A DNA stretch of 64,000 bases, from NCBI GenBank assembly GCA_039704465.1, contig JASFAU010000009.1, positions 310,001-374,000 of the forward strand, read 5' to 3'. Within the stretch, counting starts at the first letter, position 1; each line of letters opens with the position of its first letter. This stretch comes from Plasmodiophora brassicae. Taxonomy: Eukaryota; Endomyxa; Phytomyxea; Plasmodiophorida; Plasmodiophoridae. A program made the translations under genes and the position numbers. This document shows positions 40,489 through 52,547 of the stretch, one piece after another. The notes beneath the pieces are model-generated. The model searched no databases and was not told the origin of the DNA. It saw only the letters and a list, made by a program, of their open reading frames with translations.

Positions 40489-42877
40489 TCAGTGGGATAC
40501 CTGGACCTGAGCGGGTGCAGGAGGCGATGTGGGCGCAGGCGCACCCGGAGGCGCTGTGACAACGGGGGGCGTCCCGTGCGAACGACGCGCGTGGACGGAC
40601 AGGTTATGCAATCGTAGGAACACCGGGCTACCGTGCCACATCGCGTGTAGGTCGGCGAAGAGAAGCGCCAGTGCGACGAGGGCGAACTGAGCGATGCGCA
40701 TGGGCGTTTCGGTATCTGCGATCGTCGGATACGAACATTCGCCCATGACGTGGCCCGGCGTGACGTACTGCCTGGTGACGTCATTAGCGACGTTGTAATG
40801 AGCGCCACCGTCCCCGTTAGGTGCTGCGCCTCGGCTCGGTTGCGGCTGTGCTCGATCCATACGGGACGATAGAGGCGGCCTAGTCCGAGGGTTCCATTGC
40901 AGGCCATCACTCGACGTGTCTCATTATATATTGGGCGACAGTGCGTTTCTGGTTGCCCGAAATCACAATTCGGTACGATCGGATGCACCCGCGCCCACCA
41001 AGCGAGGCAGGACGCAATGGTACAGAAGGTCAAAGACACGGTCGGGTCCGACCAGCTGGGCTGCGACGTCCTCAACGTAGTTCGACAGGAACACGGGCAC
41101 CACCTGCCATATCACGTTCACCCACGTCGGCAGCGTGACACAGGCAGCGACTTAGGTTACATCGGCAGGTGCTCCCGCGTCAAAGATGGCGTTCGCGATT
41201 TCAGATGATGTGAACTGTAGGCGTTCGTTGACGGTCGCCGGTAGCGGGCTCGATTCTGGCCCGCACGCGGCTCGCAAGTCGCCGGGTTCTCCTTTGGGCA
41301 GGAACGGCGGCGACTCCTACACGACGGTACGTCATACGATAGGCAGTCTGCCGAGTTTGGCATGACGGCCTCGTACGGCATCGATCTGACGTTCGATCTT
41401 GTCGAACTGGATCCGCTCGGCGCTGCTGGAATAGTACTGTGCCGAATCCATGCCCTCGTGCAGACGACGGTAACGCGACTCGATATTGTTCAACAGGAAA
41501 CGGATCGCGTGCGTCTCGCCGATCACTCGTCGAAGAATCAGGGACAGCAGGTGCCCTATGCGGAGCGACGCCGTTGCCGAATCCCATTGTCTATGAAACG
41601 ATCTTCAGTGACGGGGGTGCTCACCATCCCGGACGGCGCCACCTTTCCAGTGGAATCCCGATGCTGAAGACCTTGTTGAGGCGGTTGATGGCCTTGGACT
41701 GACTCCAGACGTTCAACGAGATCGACGCGGATGCGGCTTCCACTTGATGAAACCACAGGGGTGGCTTCCTCGGGGGTCAGACCAGCCGTCAGCCCGATCC
41801 AGTCATCCGCTTACCAGGTAGAGGATCTGGCCAGGGTGCAGGTCGACAACCCGCCTGTCGCGCGCGCTCACTGACAACGGGAAGTCGTCGACCGTGGCGT
41901 TGTCGATGTCTAGCTGGACGTTGCGATGCAGGAAATGGTACTTCGGGAACAGATCTACGTGAACCCGTGTGTCAGGTTCCTGTCAAGTGATGGGGCACGA
42001 TTGCCGAAGTACAGAGCGAATGGAAATCGGCAGGCGAGAACATGGTGAAACGCTTGACGCCATTGATTTGCACGAAGAAGTTGTGTAAGTAATCGTGATG
42101 CAGAGGCGTCTGGACGGAAACGGTATCACGAGGCACGCGAGGGCATCGTGCAACAGGACGCCCTACCGTAGCGCCCCTGGAGCCGACCCAGACGTTCGTC
42201 ATGTGCATGCGCTGCGAGTCGTCGCGGTCACCGCCAGACACCTCGTTCACCTCGAACAGACTCGTCATGAAATCGTTCTTGAACGGCGCCCCGCATTCCT
42301 TCTCGGACGTTACGATCCAGTCGAAGGAAACCCGTTGCCGTTACCCAACCTCCAACGAGCCGGTGAAGTAGACGTACTCTCTTCGGTCGTCGTCGTCATC
42401 GCCGCTGTAGAGATCGGCACGGCTGGCGCGCTCGAACAGCTTGGGGATGCTCACTACGGGGGGCGGTCGCGTTAGAAATTGCTGCCTGGACGTCGTTCTG
42501 CAAAGGGCGGGCGAACTTCGGTACTGGGGGCAGCATCCCCAGGAGAAGACGCGGCGCGACGCGTTCTTGACGACAACGTCGCGATCCGGGGCGGCGTTCT
42601 CGACCCAGTACCGGGGCGTCCACTTCGACAATGCGCCCGATGCGGAAAGCGGCCCGTTGTCAATGACGACCGGTTCCGAGTACTTAGCGAACGTCGACGC
42701 CAGCTGACGAGGATGGAGACCTTGTTCGGCCCAGGTACGTCAGTACACGAGTGCCACGCGGAAGCAACGCATCGCCGCACCTAGGCTGTTCCAGTCGACT
42801 CGACGTACCGCACCGGCATTCGCGCCGGCAACGACAGCAACCATCGCCAGCGCAGCAACCTGCAACATGGGCGCCAT
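40489..42877 (-). CDS. JmjC/cupin-8 protein with N-terminal signal peptide and C-terminal membrane segment (approximate model)
   Basis: The ATG at 42877 opens MAPMLQVAALAMVAVVAGANAG, a signal peptide. Later exons give PVVIDNGPLSASG and WTPRYWVENAAPDRDVVVKN, the usual lead-in to a cupin-8 JmjC. They also give TPLHHDYLHNFFVQINGVKRF (iron-binding HHD type), DLHPGQILYL and NVWSQSKAINRLNK. After that come a helical region (HAIRFLLNNIESRYRR, SERIQFDKIERQ-type) and, near the end, a hydrophobic stretch (RIAQFALVALALLFADLH). The JmjC core is clear. Joining the first and last exons to it is by frame and splice sites only. A secretory-pathway JmjC, like the ER protein JMJD8, would be the implication. 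Confidence 0.6.
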
Positions 42878-43420
42878 CTGCTGCCCCCCGGCACAATGGT
42901 GGAGTCGACGCGACGTACGTCGATCCGCAGTATCGGCACCCGTACCCCCAGTCGATACGTACAACCAAACGCACGATGCGCCTGTCATGTGTATCGCACC
43001 GTGACGTTGGTTGTGCACTCTTCCATCAGACAGGCTCGGGGAGGGGCAGGCGGGGCTGGAGGGGCACTCGAAGAATCTGGAACGCCCAAAAGCGCGCCCT
43101 GGCAACCGCCGCCGGCGCGTTTTGGCCGCCCGGGACCACACTGCGATGGCGATGACGCGATGACCTGGGATGCGGTACGGCAGATTGTTCCGGGCATCCA
43201 GGCATGGGCGACGCACGTGATCGTAGTCCCACCATGCGACGACGGTCGACGTTTACGACAGTGGACCTCGGGGCGGCCGTCTATGATGCCGTTAACGAGC
43301 CGTTGGAAGCGGTTTCGCGGTGAGGGCGTTCCCGTAGCCATCGCGGGCAGGCAGTGAGTGTCGCTCGACAGGTGGCTGTCTTCCGACCCATCAGCGAAGA
43401 CTGAAGACGACACGAAGACG

Positions 43421-46400
43421 ATGAGGGATTGCGGGAAATCAAGTTGGATGCCGGACCAATCCTGCCAGACCTGCTATAACTGTGAGGCATCGTTCTCGTT
43501 CTTTGTAAGCCGGCAGCGGCCCCGACGACGCATTCAACCAAATTGCTTAACGTTGTTTGTAGCGTCGGAGACATCATTGCCGGTTGTGTGGTCAAATATT
43601 CTGCTCGAGGTAGTGTCGACCGATGAACAGGCCCATAGCGCGTCATGGATACGTCACTGAAATTACGATAGTTGCTCGGCGAACACGCTTGGGGGTGTTC
43701 GAGTCTGCGATTACTGTCTCACGCTGAAGTTGGGCGATTCGAAGCCTGTGACGTCGATGGCAACCAGGGCCGTCCCGGACGTACCAGAGACGACCCGAAG
43801 CAGTCCTGTTGACCAAGCTTGCGACGAGTACATTGCAAGGATCATCAAGCAAAGACTCCGGTTGCTTATCTCTGAGCTCGTTGTTGGCGCTGGGGCTATC
43901 GACGACACAATGGGCTGGACTCGACAGATCCTTCGGCTCGCTACACAAGCAACGCACATGCTGAAGATCCGGGCTGACCTTGGCGACGTACGAAACGTTA
44001 GGTTCTACACGCAGGTGTGCATAGTTGATGATGGCGATGTCGACAAGAGCCACCGTCTAGCAGGCTGCGTTATTGGCAGGACCGTCGCCCACAAGCGAAT
44101 GAGGACCGAGATTGCCAATCCCAGAATCATCTTGCTGCTATGCCCGCTGGAGTACGACCGTAACCCCAGTCGAATGTCATCGCTAAACACGCTCATTGAT
44201 GCCGAGATGGAATACCTGGTTGGTCGGGACAGGAAGTGCTCAGTTGGTCATACTGATTTATGGGATGTGTCAGAAAATTCTTGTGTGCAAGCTTATGGCG
44301 CACGAGCCGTCGCTGGTCGTCTCGCACAGAAGCATCTCTGGACGTGCCTTGACGATGCTGGTTGACGCTGGCGTTTCCTGCATAACGAACGTCCCGATGA
44401 ACGATTTGCAGCGGGTATCGCGCTGCACGGGTGCACCAGTCCTGGCTTCGCTTGACCAGGAGATGGTACTCTGTTTCAGATGCCCTTGCCCCTGCGTAGT
44501 GCTCATAACGCATTGGCAGGTAGCCGTTGGAACCTGTGACCTGTTTCGTACAGGGCAACTGTCAAACCAGACTGTCACCTTTTTCGAAGGGTGCAATCCG
44601 TTGGCTTGCTCAACGATTATCCTGTTCGGGGTTCAGAGTCGGGCAGACCTGTATGCGTCCATTATGCTATCGGCCATCGAAATGGCCTATACGGCGAGGT
44701 CAGCAGGGCCTTTTATCAGCATAACAACCATTGTTCAGGCCTTCGCTAGGTGTGAGACGGCGATTGAGCAGGACTTACTGTCGCAGGTTTGTCGCTCTCT
44801 TCGCCGCACGCCGATTCACACAATGAAACTGTGGCCTCTAGTTTACCTGTCTCTCGCACCCGGACGCGCCTGGTCAGTTCGCGATCCTGGTTGTGAGTGT
44901 TTCTCAAGGCCCAACATTGAGCAACAGATTCTGACCTGGTTGCTATTACTGGCGTCGACGTCTCTGCCGTTACAGCGTTCAGACCTGAATTGCTGGCCGT
45001 TCGCGCGTCGTCGCAATGTCCAGGCATATACGACGGATCAGATGCGGCAGAAACCCCACCCGAGACCGGACTGCTGTCGCCATCGTTGCCGGCATACTCA
45101 CGAGCGCTCCTGTTCGAACGGATGCTCATTGCCGAAGGATGGTACGTAAGGTCGATCGTTTCGTGCGTGCCTTTCACGAGCCCGCTGTCAGGCCATGTCA
45201 GCGTGGATTCGATCGAATCGAGTTTTATTCGCCAGCTGATATCAGCCTTGGCGAGTTCCTGTCCGAGGCGTGCCTACTGTCTTTGTTTGCCTGCGGCGAA
45301 TGCAAACGGGGCCCGATGCAGCACAGAGTAATATTCCAGCATGGGGAGGCGCGCCTAATTGCCGAATTGAGCGCCCGCGAAAAGTATGGTGTGGCGCGTC
45401 GGATTGGAGCAGTCACCTGATCCTCAGCACAGGTTATCGCCCCATGTGACAACGTATTCCAAGTGTTCGGCTTGCGGGCACACGACGAATCCTCACCCGC
45501 TGTCTCGGCATTCTCTGCAGTTATCCTTTGGACGCTTTCTGCAGATGAGCCTGACTCCCAATGGCGCAACGGGACGATCATGCCAGCACCCGATGCGCAC
45601 CCATCATACCCGGTCGTACAGAGCAGGGTTACCCGTTCGTCAGCATCCGCTGATGTCCTCTTGCTCAGGTACTTTTCGACCGGGTCCCTAACGCTGTCCT
45701 TGCAGTCTCGACCGGTCGCCACGCTCACCATGTGTACTGCTGGCAAGATGTTGCCCTTCTCTGGATGTGATTTTGGCGAGCCTCCAGTTGATTACGAACG
45801 CGTTGCGTCGTTCCTTGAATCGGTTGGTTTGCCCCCACTCTACCTGATTGGGTTGCTGCTCATCTCTGTTCAGATCATGACGCGTCTGGACGAGATCGTT
45901 TCTCCCGATCTGCAGGTTGAAGTGGAACTCCTACGAGCCGAGCTGGTGAACGATCTAGGGAGAGACCACATGACGCCGACGCGGTTCCATCGCGTTGTTC
46001 TGTCGGTTATCCTCCAGCTAAGGTTTGCCGAGCGTACTGTAGCGCTGTCGCTGTTGATGTTTACGTAATGGCGCTTTGTGTGTTGGCAGCAAGTGGAAAC
46101 GGGCTCACGCGATCCCTGTCGACACGTCGGCTGTGTTCCCATCGCATGCCGATCCAGGAGTTGTTATCGCGCTTGCGCTGAGCAGCGAGGAACATGCCGG
46201 GCGCGTTGCAGGAATCAGCAGCTTGGAAGACTGTGCCACCGTCCTACTGAACGAGACGGATGACAGACCGATCACGTGGACGAATGGCTCACGACCCGAT
46301 GGGGAATCTGGCTCATCGTGCGTGATCTACTTCCCAAAGCAGTTTGCAGCGTTTCGTCGATGGACGATCGCTGGCCATCCCATTGAGGATGGCTTTGCCG

Positions 46401-47167
46401 CTTCTCTCTCGGCATGTGGCGACTGGGCAACATCAGGCGGTAAGTCGGGTGGGACGTTTCGAAAGTCGCACGACAACCGTTTCGTTGTGAAGACGGTCAG
46501 GAAGCGGGAGTTTCAAATGCTGCTGGAGATGGCGATCCCGTACTTCCGGTATATGGCCTCGACCCGGTCTACGATATTGGTGCCCATCCTGGGCGCGTTC
46601 CGGGTGACCGTCACCCGCGACGCATCGCCCCAGTATCTGGTCGTCTCCAGCAATCTCCTGTTTGGCAAACCGAACGTATCCCGTGTGTTCGACCTGAAAG
46701 GGTCCATCCGGTCCAATCGGGCCGATCATCCCGAGCCGCCCGATCATGTTCAGCCGCCGATGGAAGACCCAAAGACGCTGCTAGACGGTGACCTGCTTCA
46801 GTACACGAAAGGCGTCCCGATATCCCTGACTGGGAATTCCCTCGCCGACCTTCGCCTGTCCGTCCAGAACGACACCGAGTTCCTGTCGGGCAGGTCGGTC
46901 GTCGACTACTCCATCCTCATCGGCGTCGACGAGATAGGCCGCACCATCTCGGTCGGCATCATCGACTACCTCCGCGTGTACACACTGGACGCCCGCCTGG
47001 AGAGCCAGGTCAAGAGCCTCGGCATGCTGGCCGGTCGGCCTCTGCCTACCGTCATCGCTCCCGTCGACTACATGCAACGCTTCCGACGTGCAGTCGATTG
47101 TTACTTTGGGTCGGCGATGCCAGTCAGGACGTTCAGTGCACATCGAGGTTCAGCACTCGACACGTAA
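43421..47167 (+). CDS. PIKFYVE: PIKfyve / Fab1 phosphatidylinositol-3-phosphate 5-kinase, multi-exon
   Basis: PIKfyve makes PI(3,5)P2 on endolysosomes. An N-terminal FYVE zinc finger is split by an intron: WMPDQSCQTCYNC...FSFF joins RRRHHCRLCGQIFCSR, then GVRVCDYC. The TCP-1-like chaperonin domain follows (RFYTQVCIVDDGDVDKSHRLAGCVIG, NPRIILLLCPLEYDRN), then a Cys-rich region with SFGRFLQMSL. The C-terminal kinase starts about 46320 (SGGKSGGTFRKSHDNRFVVKT, VFDLKGSIRSN, VVDYSILIGVDE, VGIIDYLRVYTLD). The start at 43421 is the first usable ATG; an upstream exon is possible. Many exon joins in 44200-45700 are approximate. Together with WDR7 this window holds two endolysosomal genes, probably by chance. 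Confidence 0.9.
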
Positions 47168-47299
47168 TATATGCCAAGCGCTTGACCTTTACGAAAGGCA
47201 CTCGGAGAGGCAACGGCCCAGATTTGGGATCGGATCACTGATTGAGAGAGCGCGCGCGCGCTCCCCCCATTGAATCTGTGAACATCATCGAATCCCGCA

Positions 47300-47828
47300 A
47301 TGGATGCTGGTGTCGAATCGCCGCAGTCGGCCGCGTTCCAAGCCTTGCACCGTGGTGAGCGCTTCAATGCAGTGGCAGTACCGGCGATGGTTATCGCGAC
47401 GCTGACACAGTGAGGTCTGCCCAGTGGAGAGGAAGCTGGACACCATCGTCGATCAGGCGCGGGCAATGGAGTCGCGCCTGCAGCAGTGTGCGTCGCAGGA
47501 AGGGCAGCAGCCGATCCTGGAGGAGCTCGCGTACCTGAAGACGAAGAAGATGCTGTACCAGAGGCACCGGGGCGCATTGCTGCACCAGCTACGCCAGCTG
47601 AAGGACGCGGAGGACGCGCAGGCACGTTGGCGCAGCATCACGGCCGCGTTGCTGTCTCGAGTCGGCGCCCTGATGACCGGCGCCTCGCTGGGTCGCGATT
47701 CGGAAGCGGCCCCGTTTCATGAATACGCGAAGGTCGACGCGTCGGACAGCGTCCATGTCGCCGGCCGGGGCCCTGGCGCCACGTCCCGGCCAACGCTCAG
47801 GAAGCGAAACGCGTCCACAGGCTCGTAA
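47300..47828 (+). CDS. Small coiled-coil protein of unknown function
   Basis: Exon 47300-47354 (ATG GAT GCT) joins through a 70-bp intron (47355-47424) to an exon ending at 47828, giving about 152 residues. The centre is a coiled coil (ERKLDTIVDQARAMESRLQQC, ILEELAYLKTKKMLYQRH). The tail is Ser/Arg/Gly-rich. I do not recognise a family; it could be a small subunit of a tethering or BLOC-type complex, but no motif decides that. Confidence 0.6.
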
Positions 47829-47868
47829 ACAGTAAAGGGTTTATCGAACGTGCCGGCACGCGTTGCGT

Positions 47869-48906
47869 CTATCTTGGGCGGGACACGCTGGCGACGATGT
47901 TGCCCACGATTTCGCCGTCGAGCACCAGGCTCCAGTGGTTGTGGTCGTGGAAGTCGCGGCGGCTGACGACGACAACGTTGTCGTTGGACTGCGCGACCCA
48001 TTCGTCGACGAGGCCGACGGGCTGCACGATCAGGTCGTGGGTCGCATGGTACACGAACACTTCGGTGGGCGAACCAGCGGACGCCGTCTCCCAGAACGCC
48101 CTGTTCGCGCCCTGGATCACCGCGCTGCCAGCCTGCTCAGCACGACCGTTCGCTGCCGGCGCGCGTTACCACGGCGCGTACCTGCTGGGGGCAAACTCGC
48201 CGACGACATTGGCGACTCGACCGGGAATGAACCGTGCGAGTGGTGAAGCGGCCACCAGCCCTGCGACAGAGCTGCCAACGACGGCCGGGGCGACCAGATG
48301 CAGGTGCCGCGTGGAGCGATGATGCTTCTGGCGGAGCAGGGCGTCGAACGCGCACGCCAGGCGACTGCCGTTGCTGACGCCAACAATCGTGATCGGGGTC
48401 GTTGGCCATCGATCGCCCCAGGGCGACTGGTCGAGGCGTTCCCACAGATGTTGGACGGTGTCGTCAAGCGTCGCCAGCCCTCGGTTCAGGATACGGGGCG
48501 CCCAGATCGTCGCCGTCGGGTGCGCGCTCGACAGCTCGTTGGCGAACAGCTCCAACGACGCCGGGCGCGACAACAGCCCATGCAGAAGTACAATCAGATG
48601 GTCGTGCGCGTCCGGTTGCAGATCGGGGTCGCGTGCCGGCAGGTCTCTGCAACGCGACGTCGTCGGCGCGCCACGATAGAGGTTCCTCGCGAACACCGCC
48701 GGGAGGTACACGGTCCAGAATTTCACGTTCGCCTGCAGATGCGACGTGAAGGTCACGGGCGCGCGCTCCTCCCCCGACACCGTTGCCTCCTGCACGGGCG
48801 CCCCGTCGCCGACCTTCACCGTCACCGCCATCTCGTTGCCGTCGGGCGCGGACATCTGCCGTCCAATGTGCGGCTCGGGAGCGCACCCGAAAATCGAATG
48901 CAACAT
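47869..48906 (-). CDS. Alpha/beta hydrolase (lipase/esterase-like)
   Basis: The fold is clear: HLIVLLHGLLSRPASLELFAN (oxyanion-type HG), a nucleophile elbow VGVSNGSRLA (G-x-S-x-G), an acid-side FVYHATHDLIVQP and a catalytic-His-side DFHDHNHWSLV near the end. A 45-bp intron (48125-48169) removes a TAA and joins SRYAP-CAVIQGANRAFW. An ATG at 48906 is used. An upstream ATG in a different frame encodes a signal-like peptide and may belong to a first exon. The substrate is unknown. The gene is head to head with the GT61 gene. Confidence 0.75.
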
Positions 48907-49203
48907 GGGCCGTCGTCCGCGATCCGCTGCCGACAGCGGACAGCTCGCACGCTGCCAGGGAGGGCCAACAGCAGCCCAACGCCACCGACTGTGAGATTCA
49001 TTCGGCGCAGGATCACGCTGTACAGCGAGCGAGCGATGCCGCCCAGGGAACCTGGGGTCGGCGGAGGCGCATCCGACGCGGGCGACACAGCCCCCCTGTG
49101 ACTGTTCCAACGTGTCTCCTGGGCCCGACGCGCATGTCCCTGGAGAAAACTGCGGGCGCCCTGTGCTTCAGGCCGCCTCTGCCTGCTGCTGCTGCTGCCT
49201 GGC

Positions 49204-51363
49204 ATGTCATCCTGTTGCTGCTGGGCGCTGATCGTCACCAGCAGCGTTGTGGCGGCGTGGACGTCTGGGGCCGACGACGGGACGCGGGCAAAGGCCCTCC
49301 TGGTGCAGGCCATCGGCAAGGTCGATGCGGGCGATGTACCGGGCGCCGTCGCCGGCTTCTCCAAACTGGTCGACGAGCACCCGGACGTCGTCGAAGGGTA
49401 CGTCAACTTGGGCGCCGTCCTGGAGTCCGTTGGCAAACGCGACCAGGCTCGGGCCGTCTACGAACTCGGGCTGACGCGTGCGCCCACCGTCACCCTGGTG
49501 GAAGCACCGACCGGCGCCCGCTTCGAAACGCTCCTCTGTCGCTTCCTGATGGTCGACAAGCAGAAACGAAAGCTAGCGAACCCGTTGCATCACGCCAGGG
49601 AAGAGTTGACGAAGCATAACGAAGGCCTGCAGAAGTGGGGCATTCGCAGCCCGGTGAAAGACATCGACGTTATGATGGCGGCCCTGCGAGATCCGCATCC
49701 TGACGATGCCGTCATGGCCGACATGTGCAACAGGGCTACGGCCACCAACGACGCCGACTGGTCCTCCTTTGTCGACCTCGGCAAGATGCAGATCCTCGTG
49801 GACGACTACGCCGACGCCATCACATCGTTGAGCAGGGCGAAATCCCTACTTCGTAAGCAGAACGACCCGGCCCTGTCTGCCAGGGTCAAGGAAGTGACCA
49901 TGCTGCTGGATGACCTGTTCCGCTCGCAGTATAGGCTGAACACCTACCGGGCGGAAGACGCCGATAGAGCACTTCGATATCAACGTGCCGCCGCCAGAAA
50001 CCTGCCCGTTGCACGAAACATCCAGAACGTCGGCACCATCATGCTTTATTCGCGACCGCTAGACGCACGCGCCCGAACGTACATCGACAAAGCCGGGCGC
50101 GTTCGCGTCGACGAGGTCAACAAGGCGTTGCCGCAGTCCCAACGGCGCCGACACGTGCACCGATGGGAGGACATCGCCGATGATGTCGCTGTCCTTGCGA
50201 CCGCACCTGAATTCGGGATTGCACCTGGCCAGGTGTACCGTGTTCGCGGGACGTCCGACGACCAGGAGTACATGGCGCTGTCGTACGGGGATCGAATCCC
50301 GGTCGCGTTCACCGAGCGTCAGCTGATCGTCGCGACGTTGACGAACGTGACGATGGAGGCGTCGACAGGTGTTCTGTATAACGACGATGCTGTGTTCTTC
50401 GGGGCACACGCTCACTCGACGAGTGACTACACGGGCGGGACACTGCCCGATCAGCAGGTCGTCGACGTGCCCGGCGCCGTAGTCTCGATCGACCCGTCCA
50501 ACAAGCTCAACTACTACCACTGGACGACGGAGGGCCTGGCGGGCATCGCCCTGACACTGCATTACTACCCTGACGCGAGGATCATGCTGCCTGATAACGT
50601 GTTCGCGCGTGAAGCGCTCGACTTGTTCGATATCGACCCGGGCCGCGTCGTCTGGTACGACCCGAAGGCGCCCAACCGGGAGTCGCCGGGCGCCCAGCGG
50701 TACCGAATCGAGACGCTGATGCGGGTGGACTGGAGGGATGTACCCGGTGGCCATGTGGTCGGCCCCGTCGACGACCCATGGCGCATTATCCAGCCGGCGG
50801 CCGCTGGCATCCGCCTGGCACGCCGCCATCTGCTGTCCAAGGTGCGGCACGAGGCGCGGCCAAAGGTCATCTACGTGTCCAGGGCCGATGCCGGGTACAT
50901 TCGGGTCGTGCAGGACGAGGAGCGGTTGCTGAGGGCGTTACGGGCGGTCGTCGGCCCCGACTGCCTGCACGTGTTCGTCGCCGAACCCGGCAAGAAGCCG
51001 GGCGTCGACACGCACGAATCGAAGACGCTGCTGGAACAGGTGGCGCTGTTCGCTTCCGCTGAGCTGGTGATCGGGCCACACGGCGCCGGGCTGTCCAACA
51101 TCGTGTTCGCCAGGGACGGCTGCGACCTCGTATACTTCCCGACGAACCCGATGGTGGACAATTGTTTCGCGCACCTGGCCGCCGCCGTGAACGCCCGCCT
51201 GCACCCGGTCGATGCCGTCACCGCCTACTACTTCGGCCCGTACCACCTGGACGACGCCAAGATCCAGGCCGTCGTCGACACGGTCACGCGCGTCATCCAA
51301 TCCAGGGGATGGACCATCGGCGGCGTCTGCGCGAATAGCGATGTTGACGTTAAAGAATTATGA
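49204..51363 (+). CDS. GT61-type glycosyltransferase with N-terminal TPR-like region
   Basis: 719 residues, uninterrupted, ATG at 49204. A short hydrophobic N-terminus (CCCWALIVTSSVVAAW) suggests entry to the secretory pathway. Residues ~30-95 are TPR-like (AVAGFSKLVDEHPDVVEGYVNLGAVLE). The C-terminal half is GT61 (EOGT-like, DUF563): NYYHWTTEGLAGIALTLHYY, RRHLLSKVR, VIYVSRADA, VFVAEPGKKPGV, then SAELVIGPHGAGLSNIVFA, the family's hallmark HGA motif. A near-identical inverted copy begins at 63285. GT61 enzymes add xylose or GlcNAc in the ER/Golgi; the acceptor here is not predictable. Confidence 0.88.
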   Translation: MSSCCCWALIVTSSVVAAWTSGADDGTRAKALLVQAIGKVDAGDVPGAVAGFSKLVDEHPDVVEGYVNLGAVLESVGKRDQARAVYELGLTRAPTVTLVEAPTGARFETLLCRFLMVDKQKRKLANPLHHAREELTKHNEGLQKWGIRSPVKDIDVMMAALRDPHPDDAVMADMCNRATATNDADWSSFVDLGKMQILVDDYADAITSLSRAKSLLRKQNDPALSARVKEVTMLLDDLFRSQYRLNTYRAEDADRALRYQRAAARNLPVARNIQNVGTIMLYSRPLDARARTYIDKAGRVRVDEVNKALPQSQRRRHVHRWEDIADDVAVLATAPEFGIAPGQVYRVRGTSDDQEYMALSYGDRIPVAFTERQLIVATLTNVTMEASTGVLYNDDAVFFGAHAHSTSDYTGGTLPDQQVVDVPGAVVSIDPSNKLNYYHWTTEGLAGIALTLHYYPDARIMLPDNVFAREALDLFDIDPGRVVWYDPKAPNRESPGAQRYRIETLMRVDWRDVPGGHVVGPVDDPWRIIQPAAAGIRLARRHLLSKVRHEARPKVIYVSRADAGYIRVVQDEERLLRALRAVVGPDCLHVFVAEPGKKPGVDTHESKTLLEQVALFASAELVIGPHGAGLSNIVFARDGCDLVYFPTNPMVDNCFAHLAAAVNARLHPVDAVTAYYFGPYHLDDAKIQAVVDTVTRVIQSRGWTIGGVCANSDVDVKEL

Positions 51364-52547
51364 GGTGCACGTCGAATGGAAAGCATCTGTTCCTGCAGGA
51401 ACATCGTCCGCGTCCGTGCGGCGGCGTCTCCCGGCCATTACCGCTTCTGCGATGCCAGCAGCCTGCGTCATCTGCGACCGGGCATCTGGCCTGCATTCTC
51501 CTGATTGTCCAGTGAGCCAGCCAGCTGCTGTCGATCGCGGAAGCGCATCGAAACGCGGAAGGGACCCGTCGTCGCGGTAAACGTGGAGGGTTCAGCACAG
51601 CCGTTACGGCAGGTCAACGTGGCCTCCTTCCCTGCCGTTTCCATCCGGCCACTGGTGTTCCGGTAAAGTTGCCCGGGGTGGACGCGCCTAATGTTATTCT
51701 CGATATGGACGCTAGTTACGAAGATGTCGTCGCGCTACAGCGGAGAGTATGTCGCATGGAGAGTTTGAAGTACTTTGCACCTCCGACGTCGGCGCTCTGA
51801 TCGCAAAAGATACCCCGTTCAAACTGTTCCCGTTCGACATCAACTACAGCAGATCAGGCGGAGGTCGGAAACACCTGTGGCTTGCCCGAAACGAATACAA
51901 CCCCATCTGCTGATACCGGGTGAACCCGACAGACCTGTGTAGAACCCGCAGGATGTGTCGTACCCTTGGGTTTGAAGGCATGCATCGGCCCCGCCACACC
52001 GTTTGACAGACGCCCCTGGTTTGCACAATCAAACGAAGGCTATCGGGCGCATCGGTAAATTTCACCCCGATGGGATCCAGGGCGACTCTGGCACTCACAT
52101 CACGTCCGGTCCCAAGATTCGATCCGTTATACAACTCGGTTGTCTAGTTAAGCGATGTCGGCCAAGTCGCCCGTGATCGTTGCAACAGCGCCGCCCGTTG
52201 CCGCTGGAGCGAGGGCACCCGCGCGCCGTCGTGTATCGCTCAACTGACGTGGGTCCCATGGGCCACTATTGTATTGAGTAAGGGGGTCTCTACGTGCTGA
52301 CTGGTGTCGGCTGTCCTGGCGCCCATTCGACCATGGGGGTACATAGCGCGGGTGCAGATCGGCGGGCAGGCCCTCAGCATGTGCACCAAGCGGGCGGTTC
52401 CCGGGTACACACGCCCGCGTATCGTTCCTGGGCGATCCACGGCGCCTGTCCAGGAAGGTAGCGTCGGTTGGGCAGGTTCGGTCCGGCCAGGCGGTCCTCC
52501 GTTTGGCACGAAATCAGCAAACGTGACCAGTGATCGGGCGTGTAATA
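51364..52547. pseudogene. Intergenic region with a possible gene fragment
   Basis: Within 51750-51900 a plus-strand frame reads HGEFEVLCTSDVGALIAK and INYSRSGGGRKHLWLAR before stops. This has protein-like composition but no partner exons, so it may be a decayed gene or an exon of an unrecognised one. The rest shows no supported feature. Confidence 0.25.

Noticed and set aside
42896..43357. Possible extra gene between JmjC and PIKfyve
   Set aside because: Open on both strands without any motif; it may hold the PIKfyve first exon, but nothing confirms it.
44196..45149. A separate gene on the plus strand in the middle of the PIKfyve region
   Set aside because: Its content (NVPMNDLQRVSRCTG, FFEGCNPLACSTIILFG) matches the chaperonin-like domain of PIKfyve; it is an exon block of that gene.
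48783..49619. Plus-strand frame crossing the GT61 start
   Set aside because: Basic low-complexity translation and overlap with the signal-peptide frame of GT61 mark it as a shadow.
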